Part shown: in pieces, positions 22,522 through 32,865 of the stretch
How positions within the stretch are numbered: position 1 is the first letter of the stretch
Layout of the letters: each line of letters opens with the position of its first letter
Origin: Staphylotrichum longicolle
Lineage: Eukaryota; Ascomycota; Sordariomycetes; Sordariales; Chaetomiaceae
Direction: 5' to 3'
NCBI GenBank assembly: GCA_019096155.1
Contig: JAHCVI010000001.1
Location: 12,028,001-12,092,000, forward strand
DNA: 64,000 bases
Translations under genes and position numbers: made by a program
Notes under the pieces: model-generated
Database searches by the model: none
Told to the model about the DNA's origin: nothing
What the model saw: only the letters and a program-made list of their open reading frames with translations

Positions 22522-22846
22522 TGTCGAAAACGATGGGTGTTGATCGTGGGGATACGATGATACGTGGATGTAAGTCTGACGGTCCGGAGTGAACGATGAT
22601 TCGAGTCCAACTCCCGCTCAGACTGTCGAGACCCCTGGGGGCCTGGGCCTGATTTCCCTTTCTGAAATACGAAAGTCACAGTTCTTGGGCTCTCGCACAG
22701 TTGGCTGCTTTCAGCGGCTAGCCGCGCTGAGCCAGGGGTAAGCTTCGAGTGGCAAAGGTGCCAAGCCGATAGAGGCAGCACGCTCGCATTAGGTGTCCAA
22801 CTCGAGACACCACTGCTACCTCCCCTCCTCCCCCCACAATCAGCCG

Positions 22847-23112
22847 ATGAAGGAGCATCACGACAACGTTTGCATGATTTTGGACATTATTCCGACCGAC
22901 ATCTTGATACATTTGAAGAGCACTGTCTCGATGGCTGCGACGACTGCGGGGACTATGACCTTCAAGATGATTTAGCTGGCCTTGTCCTTCATTCACAGAA
23001 TCATCCTCGTTGTCCTCTCTGCTCCTCCTATCGTTTCATAATCACACAGTCTTTGCGCCCTCGAGAGCCTTCTGCTCCATCTGAATCTGCTGTAACGAGA
23101 CAGGTCGGATAA
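22847..23112 (+). pseudogene. Possible small acidic Cys/His-rich protein, frame shifted
   Basis: From the ATG at 22847 the sequence reads MKEHHDNV. One base later in frame it continues LHDFGHYSDRHLDTFEEH, then a CxxxC-x2-C cluster (CLDGCDDC) and NHPRCPLC. A single missing T in the TTT run near 22869 would make one open frame to the stop at 23110. The product would be a compact acidic protein with a possible zinc site. Its end overlaps the 3' end of the F-box-like gene on the other strand. Chance is possible, since the similarity to any family is unknown. Confidence 0.3.
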
Positions 23113-24668
23113 CCTGGCCTGAAAGCCCTAGGCAGGGAATCGCATCACCGTGAGACTTGATGGCGGCGGTATCCAGCCGCTCTTGCACAAGACCCAGACT
23201 CCAACTCTCGCCATATCGATGATGTACTACGGCTTCCCAGGCACGGATCAACCAAGGCTCCATAGCCAACTCCCAGGTGGCTCTCCAAGTAACGGTGGCT
23301 TGCCGTGCGTTGCGTAACGTCTGATACCGGAAGACTGCCGCCAGCCCCTTTCTTCCGTTCCAAATCTCCATGGTTTCCAAGCGTGGCATTCTCATGGCCG
23401 CTGCTGCCGCTGCGCCAAGCATGGCTCCGATCTGGATGGGATCCTCACCAAGCCTCAGCACCTTGGACGTAAGCACGAGCGAGGTTAGGTTCGGCCACTC
23501 CCACGAGGGCTCGATGGCGAAGAAATGCGTCGCATCTACAAGGAAGGATGCGGCAAGGTGCTCGAGCTGGAGGCTAGCGAGTGCGACCATCCGGCCAACG
23601 GCCGGGTGTGGATTGCGGGTACTGTCGCATCGTTCCAAATCCTCGCCAAGTAGGAATCGCTGCAGAATAGCTGGATATTGCTGATTAAAGTTCTCAAAAA
23701 TCACAAGACTCTTGAGGTGAATGTTGGAACGTTGGATGGACTCGAAAAGGCAATGGAAACCTAGGTATTCCAACACGGCGGATGATCAGCGCGATACACT
23801 TGGGCAGATTGACAGCGGTAGATTTCTCACCTTTGTCGGTCTTCCCCTGCAAGTAACCATTCCATTCTCTCCAGGGCTCGTAGTGAACTTCCCGGAGCCT
23901 GGGGAAACGGGCAAACATGTGTGCGAGCGCGTCAGGCTTCCATCTCCGGCGGTTTTGTTGTCGGAGAAACAAGCTGGTGACCGCTGAGACCGACGGAAGC
24001 TGATCCCACCATTCAAACTCTGCAACGTCACTATCAAACGGTGGCCCTTCCTCCATAACCGCATGGAAGACTTTGAGGAATGCCTGGTGAGGCGGGGCGG
24101 CGTGTCGAGAACCAGCAACCCAGCCATGTTGAGCATCATCAGAGGCTTTGGTCGGTATTGTCGGCGAGGGATGATCCGGTAGGAAGGTCAAATATTTAAA
24201 CCAATGTGCTGAGTCGCTCGGCGAATAGATGCTAATGTCGAGGATCAAATCGCTCTTGGGATCCCATGTGCTGAGAACAGAGAACAGGCTTTGGAACGAT
24301 GCCGTGATGGGGCACTTGTCGGTATCGCTAACAGTAACTGCCTCGGCCAACTCGTCCAAATCGAGACGCGACCCGTGACCAGGCGCGCACTGGGTGCAGT
24401 CGTAGTCATCAAGCTCCAAGCAGAACCAAATATAGCCGACGAGGGTCCGGTTGCGATGAACCATGGAATCGAAATCAGCGAGGCGCGATGGTGTCAGTGT
24501 GAGTCGGGCGAAGTTATGACGCTCGAGTTCCCCTTGCCACTCTCGCGACACTGTGGTCAAGTGAGCCAGTTTGCACCCGTCCCGTACCAGGGCTTCGAAG
24601 ATCAGGAGGCGGACTTCCCCCGGCAAGTCATCCCATCTTCGCGTCTTGTAGGGTGAGGTAAGAGACAT
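23042..24668 (-). CDS. F-box-like protein of unknown function
   Basis: Two exons (24668-23831, 23760-23042) with a 70-nt intron give 518 residues. The N-terminus, RWDDLPGEVRLLIFEALV followed by SREWQGELERHNFARLTL, has the LP-E-I-L and W-pattern of a fungal F-box, which recruits substrates to SCF ubiquitin ligases. The rest lacks a canonical LRR or WD repeat but has leucine-rich stretches such as SLQLEHLAASF and PNLTSLVLTSKVLRLG, suggesting a diverged leucine-rich fold. Many Pezizomycotina genomes hold dozens of such proteins with no known substrate. Start chosen at the first Met, 14 codons before the LP motif. Confidence 0.7.
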
Positions 24669-26034
24669 GACGGTAGGCTAGGAGTGGTGATGTTTCCCGG
24701 GATCGAGCAATGAAGGGATACACAGCCGTTGGGAGTAAGTTGCAGGCTGGCCAAAAGCTGCATTTTTGGACCTGTTCGGGATGATCGGTGGGTTTGACGA
24801 GCCAAAGTGAGAAGAGTAGTTGGCAGAACAGGCTCGGCGGACAGGATGAGCATTTGGGGTTGCTCGATATATATATCTATCTACCTAGCTATGACATCGA
24901 CTTTAAGCTCTCTTGCGTACAATGCTTGAGTCACTGCTCACTATTTTCCAAATCCCGCGCAGATGATCAAGATACAGTTCCGTCACAATGAGAGTTTACA
25001 GGGACGTGCGAGCTGTCCTGACGAAATGTTCACTTAATTTGACGAAAAAAGTCCTGACGTAGAGTCCACATACACAAAAGGTACGTCTCTCTCCACAACT
25101 TTGCGGCTGGTACTATCCAGGCGGTCGCCACGTGGAGGCTTGAGAGTCCGATTTCGCCGCCCATAGGAATACTGTGTGCTGTGCCGTGCTGTGCAAGGGA
25201 AATGAAGGCAAAGAAATATATGTTACTCACAGATTAGTTGGCACCCCAGCCACCCAACCCCCGCTTCAGCGCCTGCAGCGCCGCCTGCGTGGCGCAGTGA
25301 CGGAGGTCCGCCCGCTAAACAGCCTCCTCGGCCCGAGCGAGAGCCTCGCGGGCCGCGGCCCGAGCCAATTTAGCCTCGGCGACGGCGTCGCCAGCGGCGA
25401 AAACCGCGTTCGTGGCGGCGGGAACGGCAAGACGGGACGAGGGGCCCCGGCCAGACATTGGGCTGCTGCTGCTGCTGCTGCTACTGCTACTGCTACTGTT
25501 GCTGTTGCTGCTGTTGTTGTTTTTGTTGTTGTTGTTGTTGTTGTTACTGCTGCTGCTGGTGATGGTGGTGGTGGTGGTGGTAGTTGTTGAGAACAGAGAA
25601 GACAGACCAAAGGACGCGTGGGAGTTATTTTGAAGACCTTTGGTGACTTCCACATTGAGAAGGTGCGTATTTCAGTTGTCGTTGGACCTCCCCACAAATC
25701 ATCTCTGTTTTTCTAAGAGGTAGGTACCATGCGTGTGGAATGGTAGACGGGCCTAATCTGGCACTTCTGGTAATTACTACCGGGTCAAAAGGGCACCTGC
25801 ACAGTTACAGTACTGCCTTGGAAAATGGGCCTGCTTGGCAAAGATGGGTATCGCCATGGTCACCTAGGTGCACGAAGCCACCTTCCTGCCAAGGCTGCAT
25901 TTTCATGAAGGAAGACCTTCTCGGATTCAAGTGCGTGCCCATCCCATCACATGAATAAGGTACCTAAGTAAATGAAGGCCATCTGTGACGCAACACCCCA
26001 TCTGTAAGCAGGTCCTTCCAGCAACCCGAGTAGC
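24669..26034. other. Intergenic with low-complexity ORF
   Basis: Contains a trinucleotide array (25455-25590). On the minus strand it lies inside an open frame (25653-25315) encoding poly-Thr, poly-Asn and poly-Ser followed by PMSGRGPSSRLAVPAATNA and an Ala/Glu-rich end. That frame starts with GTG, not ATG, so a real gene would need an upstream exon; I could not place one. CACCTAGGTG (25861-25870) and AGGTACCTAAG (about 25958) are copies of the window's recurrent palindrome. Confidence 0.4.
25455..25590. repeat. Trinucleotide repeat array (GCT/GTT/GGT)
   Basis: An uninterrupted run changes from (GCT)n through (ACT)n and (GTT)n to (GGT)n. The units shift gradually, as expected for an old microsatellite with point changes. 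Confidence 0.9.
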
Positions 26035-26628
26035 TCAATTCTCGGTTGCGTATTTGAACGAGAGGACACCCTCAGAGGCCTTGTGAGCAGCATCTACAAT
26101 CAATTGTGACGCCGGGCTTGCCAGCTTGGACTGCTGTTCCTGCTCCGTTTCGCTGTGGCCGGTTTGGTGAGCGAAGGAAACCAAAGAGCTCAGCCTGGGT
26201 AGTAACACGCACATTATCAAGAGCTGCGTTGCCAGCGCAGAGAACCTCACGTATGCCATGACCAGAGTCTCGTAGCAGGCGATGGCATCCACGGTGAGTC
26301 CTCCAGATCCTGGTGCCAGCCTGCCAGAGACAGATTCCAGAGCGGTCTGGCACTCGGACAATGCAGAGTTGAGGACGTCTCCAAGCTGGCGATGAACGGT
26401 CGGAGTGTCAGCGACACAGCGACCGAGCTGGACAGCGTGCTGGCGGAATGTGCGCAGTCTGGCGGCAAGAACAGCCAGCTGCTTTTGGAGTGCATCCTCA
26501 GTGACGAGCCCTGCCGCCAGCAGTTCTTGGATCTTGGCGGTCGTTGACTGTGCGGTCGCAGACAGGCTCGAGCACGTCGCTGTGGCGCTGGCTTGGGAGA
26601 ACTGGGCCATGGTGTTCATTTTGGACAA
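26035..26628 (-). CDS. Uncharacterised 197-residue helical protein
   Basis: Single exon, starting MSKMNTMAQFSQASATA (other in-frame Met codons at 4 and 7). The sequence is Ala/Leu/Gln-rich and predicted-helical throughout. One longer hydrophobic stretch, FSALATQLLIMCVLLPRLSS (about 134-153), could be a membrane segment or buried helix. No signal peptide or known domain is evident. It is divergent from the next gene with 302 bp between starts. Confidence 0.55.
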   Translation of the reverse strand: MSKMNTMAQFSQASATATCSSLSATAQSTTAKIQELLAAGLVTEDALQKQLAVLAARLRTFRQHAVQLGRCVADTPTVHRQLGDVLNSALSECQTALESVSGRLAPGSGGLTVDAIACYETLVMAYVRFSALATQLLIMCVLLPRLSSLVSFAHQTGHSETEQEQQSKLASPASQLIVDAAHKASEGVLSFKYATEN

Positions 26629-26930
26629 AATAATAGAAATGTGGAAGTTGGCTGATCCTTCGTCTCATCGTTCCATTCTTCCACTCGCCATCGTGTTGCA
26701 GCACTGGATCCGGCACGACATGCACCGAAGGCGGGGAAGGGCTAGAACGCCCCCAAGTTCCCAACAGGTCGAGAGCGAGGACGGGAGCTTTAATTAACCC
26801 CAACCCTCTTGTTAACGTTAATCGATTCTCAGCTTTTAGCACCAGGCAGCAACACAAGAACATCAAAGCTCTTCCAACAATACCAAGTGATAGTATACCA
26901 GAAACCCCACGAGATCCACACTCCACAGCC

Positions 26931-29176
26931 ATGGGCGAGCGCCACCAGATCTTTGTCGTCGCCCGCGTGGGCAAGCGGTACCGCACCCTGGCCGTCATCC
27001 ACCACCAGTATCTCTACGACTGCCTGGCCCTCAGCGCCTGTTTGCTGCTCATCAGCATCTTCTCCGACAAGGCCAACCGCCGCCCGCTCGAAATGGAACT
27101 CGGCCTGGCTGAAGAGTTCTACAGCGACCCAAACAACACCGAATCGGACAGCACCACCTCGTATGCATCTTTCCGTGCCAAACCCGTCCGCTTCCCCTTC
27201 ATCGGCACTTGTCTGGTGGTGGGAGCCAGCACTGCCGGCCTGGATCCGGACTTTCCCCGCGCCAGCACTGTCCATTTTGAGCCAGAGGATACGGGCTTTG
27301 CCGAGGGCGACAACAACACGGGCATCACTGTTCTCGACATCACCGACCTCGACAATGTGCGCTACTGCTTCGTTGCCTGGCGCCGCATAGGTTGGCGCTG
27401 GGACTTGGATTCGGACCTGGCCCAGTTGGGACCGCCTCCGCCACTCAATACACCATGGTCTGGTGCCGAGTATGGCCGCCACTGGCAGGGATTCCGCGAC
27501 CCAGGGGTCTCAATTGATGGCAAAAGGGACCGCCTCGCAACCAAGCTTGCCGAGTTTCCTCTGGTGAATGTGACGGCTCTAGCAGGTCAGCATCTCGCAT
27601 CTCGTTTCTCCCCCATCTTCGGGTACTACGGGCCAGTCTAACTCTCTAACCTAGACCTTTGGCCATGGGGCATGTGGGTCGTGGACCCGTCCGCACCAAC
27701 GGACAAAACGCAGGACGACACACTCAAGCACACTGGAGGTGCCTCGCTGAGAGATCAAGCCTTGGCAAAGCTGGTCCAAAGCATGCTCTCAACCCCCCAA
27801 GAGAACATGGGTCTCCTTGACGAGCCCATGCGATTTCCGGGCTTTCAGGGTGCCTTGAGGAATCAACTATTCACTGTCAAAGACGAGCTCTTCCAATCCG
27901 CCGCTGCCCCCGGACTTCTCCGCGCCGCATGGGCAGGAGAGACACTCCTCGATTGGTCCCGTTTTGACGGCCTCTCCCCCGAAACCATGATGGCAGCGCT
28001 ACAAGGCCCGGAGCTCAATGATGCACGCGAGCTGATCCTCTGTCCCAACTGGAGCAACACCACCCCTTTGGCTCTGGCCCAGGCTATTTGCTCATTTCCC
28101 TCACCTTCAAGACCTCTTCATCTTGGCGGCTCCAGGCAGAGCTGAGGAGGGCCGATCGGGGAATTCTACACGGCATTGGCAACAGAACCGGGCTGCCCCA
28201 AGGGCAAGATATTCTTGAGTGACGCCGCATCTTGTGCAATCAAACAGCGGCTGTGGCTCCCAACCGCCGAGACCGTCTCTCCGCCATCGTCGTTTCCCAT
28301 CCAGCAGCTACTGGTGGTCCCACCCAAACGTCAGTCCCAGCAATCCATCCCGTCAATCAACAACCCGGTGTACTACTTTCCTCTCGTCGACGCCTTCCTC
28401 ACTCCTACGCGGTGTGTCAACGGTATCCTGTCCCTGCTTGCCTGCAACATGGCGCACGGCAATCTAGAGCCGGACATGTGTTCCTTGTCCGTATCTCACC
28501 TTTTTTCGCGTGCCGCTCCCACTCTCGACGACCAGTCTGCCATTGCAATCAGCCCCATGCCCGCGGAAACCTTCACCATCGCCAAGAGGGTGTACCACTT
28601 GCCAATCAACAACTGTTTCGGCAAGATGCGAGATCTCACCCCGAGCACATGGACCGTCTTGATCAATCTCAGTGCGGTTCAAGAACCCCAGCATCCCAGC
28701 ATCGCAACCACATCCCCCCTTGCCGCCCCAGAAAATTGTTCCAATGCGCTTTCGTCCGGCCCAGAAACAAGGTCATCAAGGCAGAACCCATGAGCTCCGC
28801 GTCCTTTGGCCCGGATGACTTGGAGGTTCTGGGTCTCGAGGATTTTGTTCGAGTCGCCGCCCCTGAGGAGGACACTGAGAGCTTGAGCCGCCGACTCGAC
28901 CATATCGAACGCCGTGCCGCCGCTCTCAGTCGGCAACCCAACCCGACAAACCCGGCAAACCCGCCCCGCATCTCGCGGGCCCCCATGGACGCACAAACCG
29001 CGTACGGGCTGCTCGCACACGCCGTGAACCGTCTGCCTGTGGTCCATGCAAGTTACCAACTAGCCATGTTGCAGCAAAACCCAACTCCAGACCGGTTTTG
29101 GTATCCAGAGTTGGGTCTTGCGCACCCTGAGCCAGCACCTTATCACTCTTCCTTTCATGCTTCTCTTCTTGCTTGA
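26931..29176 (+). CDS. Fungus-specific protein of unknown function, frame interrupted
   Basis: Exon 1 (26931-27585) starts MGERHQIFVVARVGKRYRTL, and an intron (27586-27654, CTAAC then TAG) leads to LWPWGMWVVDP, so exon 2 begins at 27655. I associate this architecture (an N-terminal MGERHQIFVVA start, a WPWGMWV segment, then a part resembling leucine-rich repeats ending in DLFILAAPGR) with a common but unstudied family in Sordariomycetes. The frame breaks near 28098 (CCC), 28149 (GGG) and 28739 (TT), after which a third frame carries KVIKAEPMSSASFGPDDLEV to the stop at 29174. The shifts are one-base events, and the sequence stays family-like across them. Intact in life or pseudogene cannot be decided from this sequence. 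Confidence 0.65.
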
Positions 29177-29617
29177 GGCCGGATCCAAGAGTCTCTATGT
29201 CCACCAAAGCAAGCGGATGGCGAGAACGCGCGGTGGTGTTGCATTGAACGGTCATCCCCGGGCTGTTGTCCTCCAGAAGTTCAGGCTAAGATCCCTTGGC
29301 GGGATTCAGTTATATGGCTGGTCATAAGACGACACACGTTCTAGAACTCCCCGCGCGAGCCGTGACGGCACTCAGATGTACGCCCAGATTTATCCGGAAT
29401 GGGATCTGCTTTACATGAATGAGATCCATAAAAAGATCACAGATCTTCGCCGTCCCAGTTTGGCAACCCGGAGTCTGGGCTGCGCAGAGAGCTTTTACTA
29501 TGTAAACGTCTCGGCTCTCGGCGCCTTTATTATAGCACTTGGTATCAGCCGTCTTCCATCTTGGCCATCTAGAAGCTCTCAGCTCTCCACCGCCAAGGTT
29601 TTTGTTTGTCAACTACC

Positions 29618-30442
29618 ATGTACTCGATCTCAAACGTCGTCTCCCTCTTGCTGCTGCTGCTGCTCAGCAGTAACCAGTCCCACGCCTCCCCCACTCCCGG
29701 CCATCTCGAAACACGCCAAAGTACCACCAAGAAGTATTGCAGCCCGACCACGTCCATCTGCTACCTCGAGTACTCGTGGGGCACCTCGATCCCCGTCTTC
29801 CGCATCGCCGTCCCAGACAGCGCGTCGACCAACGCACCGTTTGACACGCTCCTGCAGATCGTCTCGCCGATCTCGCTCGGGTGGGTGGGCTTCTCGTGGG
29901 GTGGGGGCATGACCCTGAACCCACTGACGGTGGTCTGGCCCAACGGCAACGGCGCGACGGTGTCCTCGCGGTGGTCGCCGTACGATTTGTCTTTTGTCAT
30001 TGCCCTCGCCCCAGCTGAATATCTCACCCTCATACTCAACGAACCCCCTTTCCCCACTCTCATCCCAAGCTTGCAACCCCTTCCCCCTCAGATCAAGCAG
30101 TCAGCTAACAAGCACTCTCCCCTTCGCCCCCCAACCAGCGGGCGCACCCTGCCCTCCACCTACTCCTCGGCGAGCTACCGCACCGTCTCGGCCTCGCGCA
30201 ACGCGACGCACTGGACGGTCGAGACGGTCTGCACGGGCTGCAGCAAGTGGAGCGGCGGCGGGCTGAGCGCGACGGGCGTCAACAGCTTCGCGTGGGCCGT
30301 CAGCAAGACGCCCGTGTCGCAGCCCGGCAACAGCGGGAGCTCCTTCTCGATTCATAACAACGTCGGCATGTTCTCCGAGTCGCTGAGCGCGGGCAAGGTG
30401 CCCAAGGCGACGTTTGACGCGTACGTCAAGAATGCGCGGTGA
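29618..30442 (+). CDS. Secreted cytochrome domain protein (CDH-cytochrome type, AA8)
   Basis: Two exons (29618-29979, 30139-30442) give 221 residues. A strong signal peptide (about 1-23, with a seven-Leu core) precedes a single cytochrome domain like the haem domain of cellobiose dehydrogenase. Met98, in GFSWGGGMTLNP, and His193, in FSIHNNVGMF, sit where the Met and His haem ligands of that family lie (spacing 95, near the 98 of the basidiomycete enzyme). Two Cys (152, 155) match the conserved disulphide. There is no FAD dehydrogenase domain and no carbohydrate-binding module. Stand-alone AA8 proteins are thought to shuttle electrons, for example to lytic polysaccharide monooxygenases. The intron has no in-frame stop, so a 278-residue unspliced frame exists, but splicing restores the family pattern. 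Confidence 0.85.
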   Translation: MYSISNVVSLLLLLLLSSNQSHASPTPGHLETRQSTTKKYCSPTTSICYLEYSWGTSIPVFRIAVPDSASTNAPFDTLLQIVSPISLGWVGFSWGGGMTLNPLTVVWPNGNGATVSSRWSPYDLSFVIALAPAEYLTLILNEPPFPTLIPSLQPLPPQIKQSANKHSPLRPPTSGRTLPSTYSSASYRTVSASRNATHWTVETVCTGCSKWSGGGLSATGVNSFAWAVSKTPVSQPGNSGSSFSIHNNVGMFSESLSAGKVPKATFDAYVKNAR

Positions 30443-30707
30443 TGGGGAGAGGTCGAGGGGGGAAGAGAGCTATACCTCAAGAAACATGCTTCAGGAGGAG
30501 ATTGGCGGGTGGGATGGCATGGCAACAGAGAGGAGTACATACGAAATGAAGGAGCAAAGTAAATAAAAGGAACAATTTCATGCAAACAACCATGCAAACC
30601 GGACGCCTGCCCCCGTCTATGACAATGCAGATAAGACCCATATTTACAGACACTCTTTCACACATATGCAATCTCCCACCTTTCCTCCTCACTCCTCACG
30701 ACTAAAC

Positions 30708-32276
30708 TCAGGCAAAGGCCCCCACAGCAGCCATCAACCCGGCCCCACCCAACACGGCCAGGAATGCATTCACCCTCTTACGGCCCTTGAGCGTCTTGTA
30801 GCTCTTCTCGGCCAGGAAATCCTCGGCCAGCAGCTGCACCAGCCCGGCAAACAGCAGCAGCCCGCTCGAGATGGCGTTCATGAAGCCGACCATGAGCAGG
30901 CCCGTCTGGCTCATGGGGTCGTAGAAGCGGTGCACGAACAGGCCGATGGCCTGGCCGAGCGGGGTGGTGGCGCCAAAGGCGAGGACCATCAGCCAGGGGC
31001 GCGGGGAGGAGCGGGGGAAGTGCAGGGCGGCGATGCGAGTGCCGAGGGCCAGGCCCTCGAAGGATTCTGTTGTGTTCCCAAGTCAGCATGCCGCTATCGT
31101 GTTGTTTATTCGGGTACGGTTGAGTGGCAACTTACGGTGAAAGGAGATGGCAATCAGAAACACGGCAAAGGTCGGCCCTGTGGCCACGGACAGCGCCATG
31201 CCGATGAAGACGCTGTGGAACAGGATGCCGGCCTCGAGGAGCACGCACTGCAACATCATGCGCTTCTGCTCCTCGGGCCCCGGCACGTGCTGCAGAGCCG
31301 GCAGTCCCGGCTCGTGCTTGTGCTGCGAGGTAGATGCGCCGCCGTTTGTGTCCGGGCGCAGTTCCTCGAAGCTGAGCTCGAGGTCAAGCGACTCTCTGTC
31401 GTCGTCTCCGTGATGATGTTCGCCACTCTGACGTTTAAGCAGGGATTCCCGCGCTGGCGGCATGGTTGGGGTCGAGCCCGGCAGGGGCGACGCCCCGGAG
31501 ACCAAACCCTCGGTCGCCTCGAAATCGTCAAGCGCAATGTTGGCGGGTCGGTCGCGCCGCGCATGCCTGCTTGTCGAACCTCCCACATGGCTGTCACTCA
31601 TCTCGACCCCGTCGCTGTCTCCGTTGTCGTCGTCCTCCCACACGTGGTGCGAATGCGAATGGCTTGCGCCGCGGGTTGTCAGGTACGATTCAACAGCCAC
31701 GACCACCAGGGCCGAGACCATGGCGATCAGGCCTGCGAGCGCCCGGTATCCCTTGCTGAAAAAGTATGGGAGGCATGGGTCGGTGAGCGAGGTGAAGGCG
31801 GTCGGGAGGAGATGGACGAAGGCTGTGGCCATCAAGACACCAGTTCCAAAGTGTTGGCAGAGGAAGATGATGGTGCGCTGTCGTTTGCTGCCCTTGGTCA
31901 GGCGCTGCGAGAAGAGAGGGAAACCGCATGCTGTGGCACATGTTGGTCAGCACTGGGTGCATTGCTGAAGGGTCCAAAAGGGCTATGATGGTTTCCGCAG
32001 CGTACCCAGGGTGCTCAGGGTGAGGATCAGGAACAGGGCGAAAACGTGTATGCCGGTGTCGTAGGACCCTTTCTTGCCGGAGCCGCATGCTGGGCGGTCG
32101 TCGGTGCCATCGCGTCTGGACAGCTCGGCGAGGAGCAGGTCGGTGGGAATCGAGGACCACAGGGGATCTGTGCAGCAGCGCGCATGTGCGTGTCAGCATC
32201 GAGCCAGATTCAGATTCATTGAATGGTCCGAAGGGTGCATTGAACTACCATTTGCCCGCAGGCCGAGCGTCTCCAT
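30708..32276 (-). CDS. ZIP family metal transporter
   Basis: Likely zinc (or iron) importer of the plasma or vacuolar membrane. Four exons (32276-32249, 32167-32006, 31930-31136, 31066-30708) give 447 residues. Exon 1 encodes only METLGLRAN and was inferred from a GT-AG intron with CTGAC branch that restores frame. TM1 is HVFALFLILTLSTLACGF, and TM2 is preceded by CQHFGTG. TM4-TM5 motifs follow as AFVHLLPTAF and FHQSFEGLALG, with the metal-ligand His and Glu. The cytosolic loop between helices 3 and 4 is long (about 130 residues) with SHSHSHH and EHHHGDDD clusters typical of ZIP metal sensing loops. It is convergent with the AA8 gene. Confidence 0.9.
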
Positions 32277-32865
32277 TCTCAAGCGAACCAGAAATTGAGC
32301 GTTGGCGATCACTGCATCGTGGCGTTGGGCAGAATACCAACGGCGAGGTGGCTCTTTGAGACACCTAAACACATGCGCCCGCGAAGACTTGCCGTTGGTT
32401 GCGGACGGAATGAGTGGGCTCGCCCAGTGCGCTGGAATGAAAGCGGCGATGTTTCCGTGCCTGCCGAGACGCTGCAGCGGACAGCTTCGGCTGTTGCGAC
32501 GCCCCGAAAACACACCCCTGGTCGCCATGGACCCACCTAATTTTAGCTGTCAACTCTGCCCCTCGGTGACGTCGGCTCCTTCCGCCCTCTCGTTTCCCAA
32601 GCAGCGATCACCGTGTTTTGGCTCAACTGGGAATCTTGGGCACCTCGTATCAACACAAATGGTTTGTCACAGCTATTTGGTATCGTCAACAACAGACACG
32701 TGGCATCCGGGTCCAGCTGCATCGCAATGTTGCACACCAGAAGACCTCGTCCAGATGTTGGACTGTCGCCTATGCAACCTGACTCCTTCAACAAACTCGA
32801 CGGTCTTGAGCCTTTTCTCGCCTCTTCACCCAAACGCGACAGTCTCCACGAAGACTTGGTCGACC
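32277..32865. other. Intergenic, 5' region of the ZIP gene
   Basis: Lies between the CE15 stop and the ZIP start (both genes on -). It must hold the ZIP promoter. No zinc-response element or TATA box was recognised. Confidence 0.5.

Noticed and set aside
30666..31988. 440-codon frame on +
   Set aside because: Antisense to the ZIP transporter.
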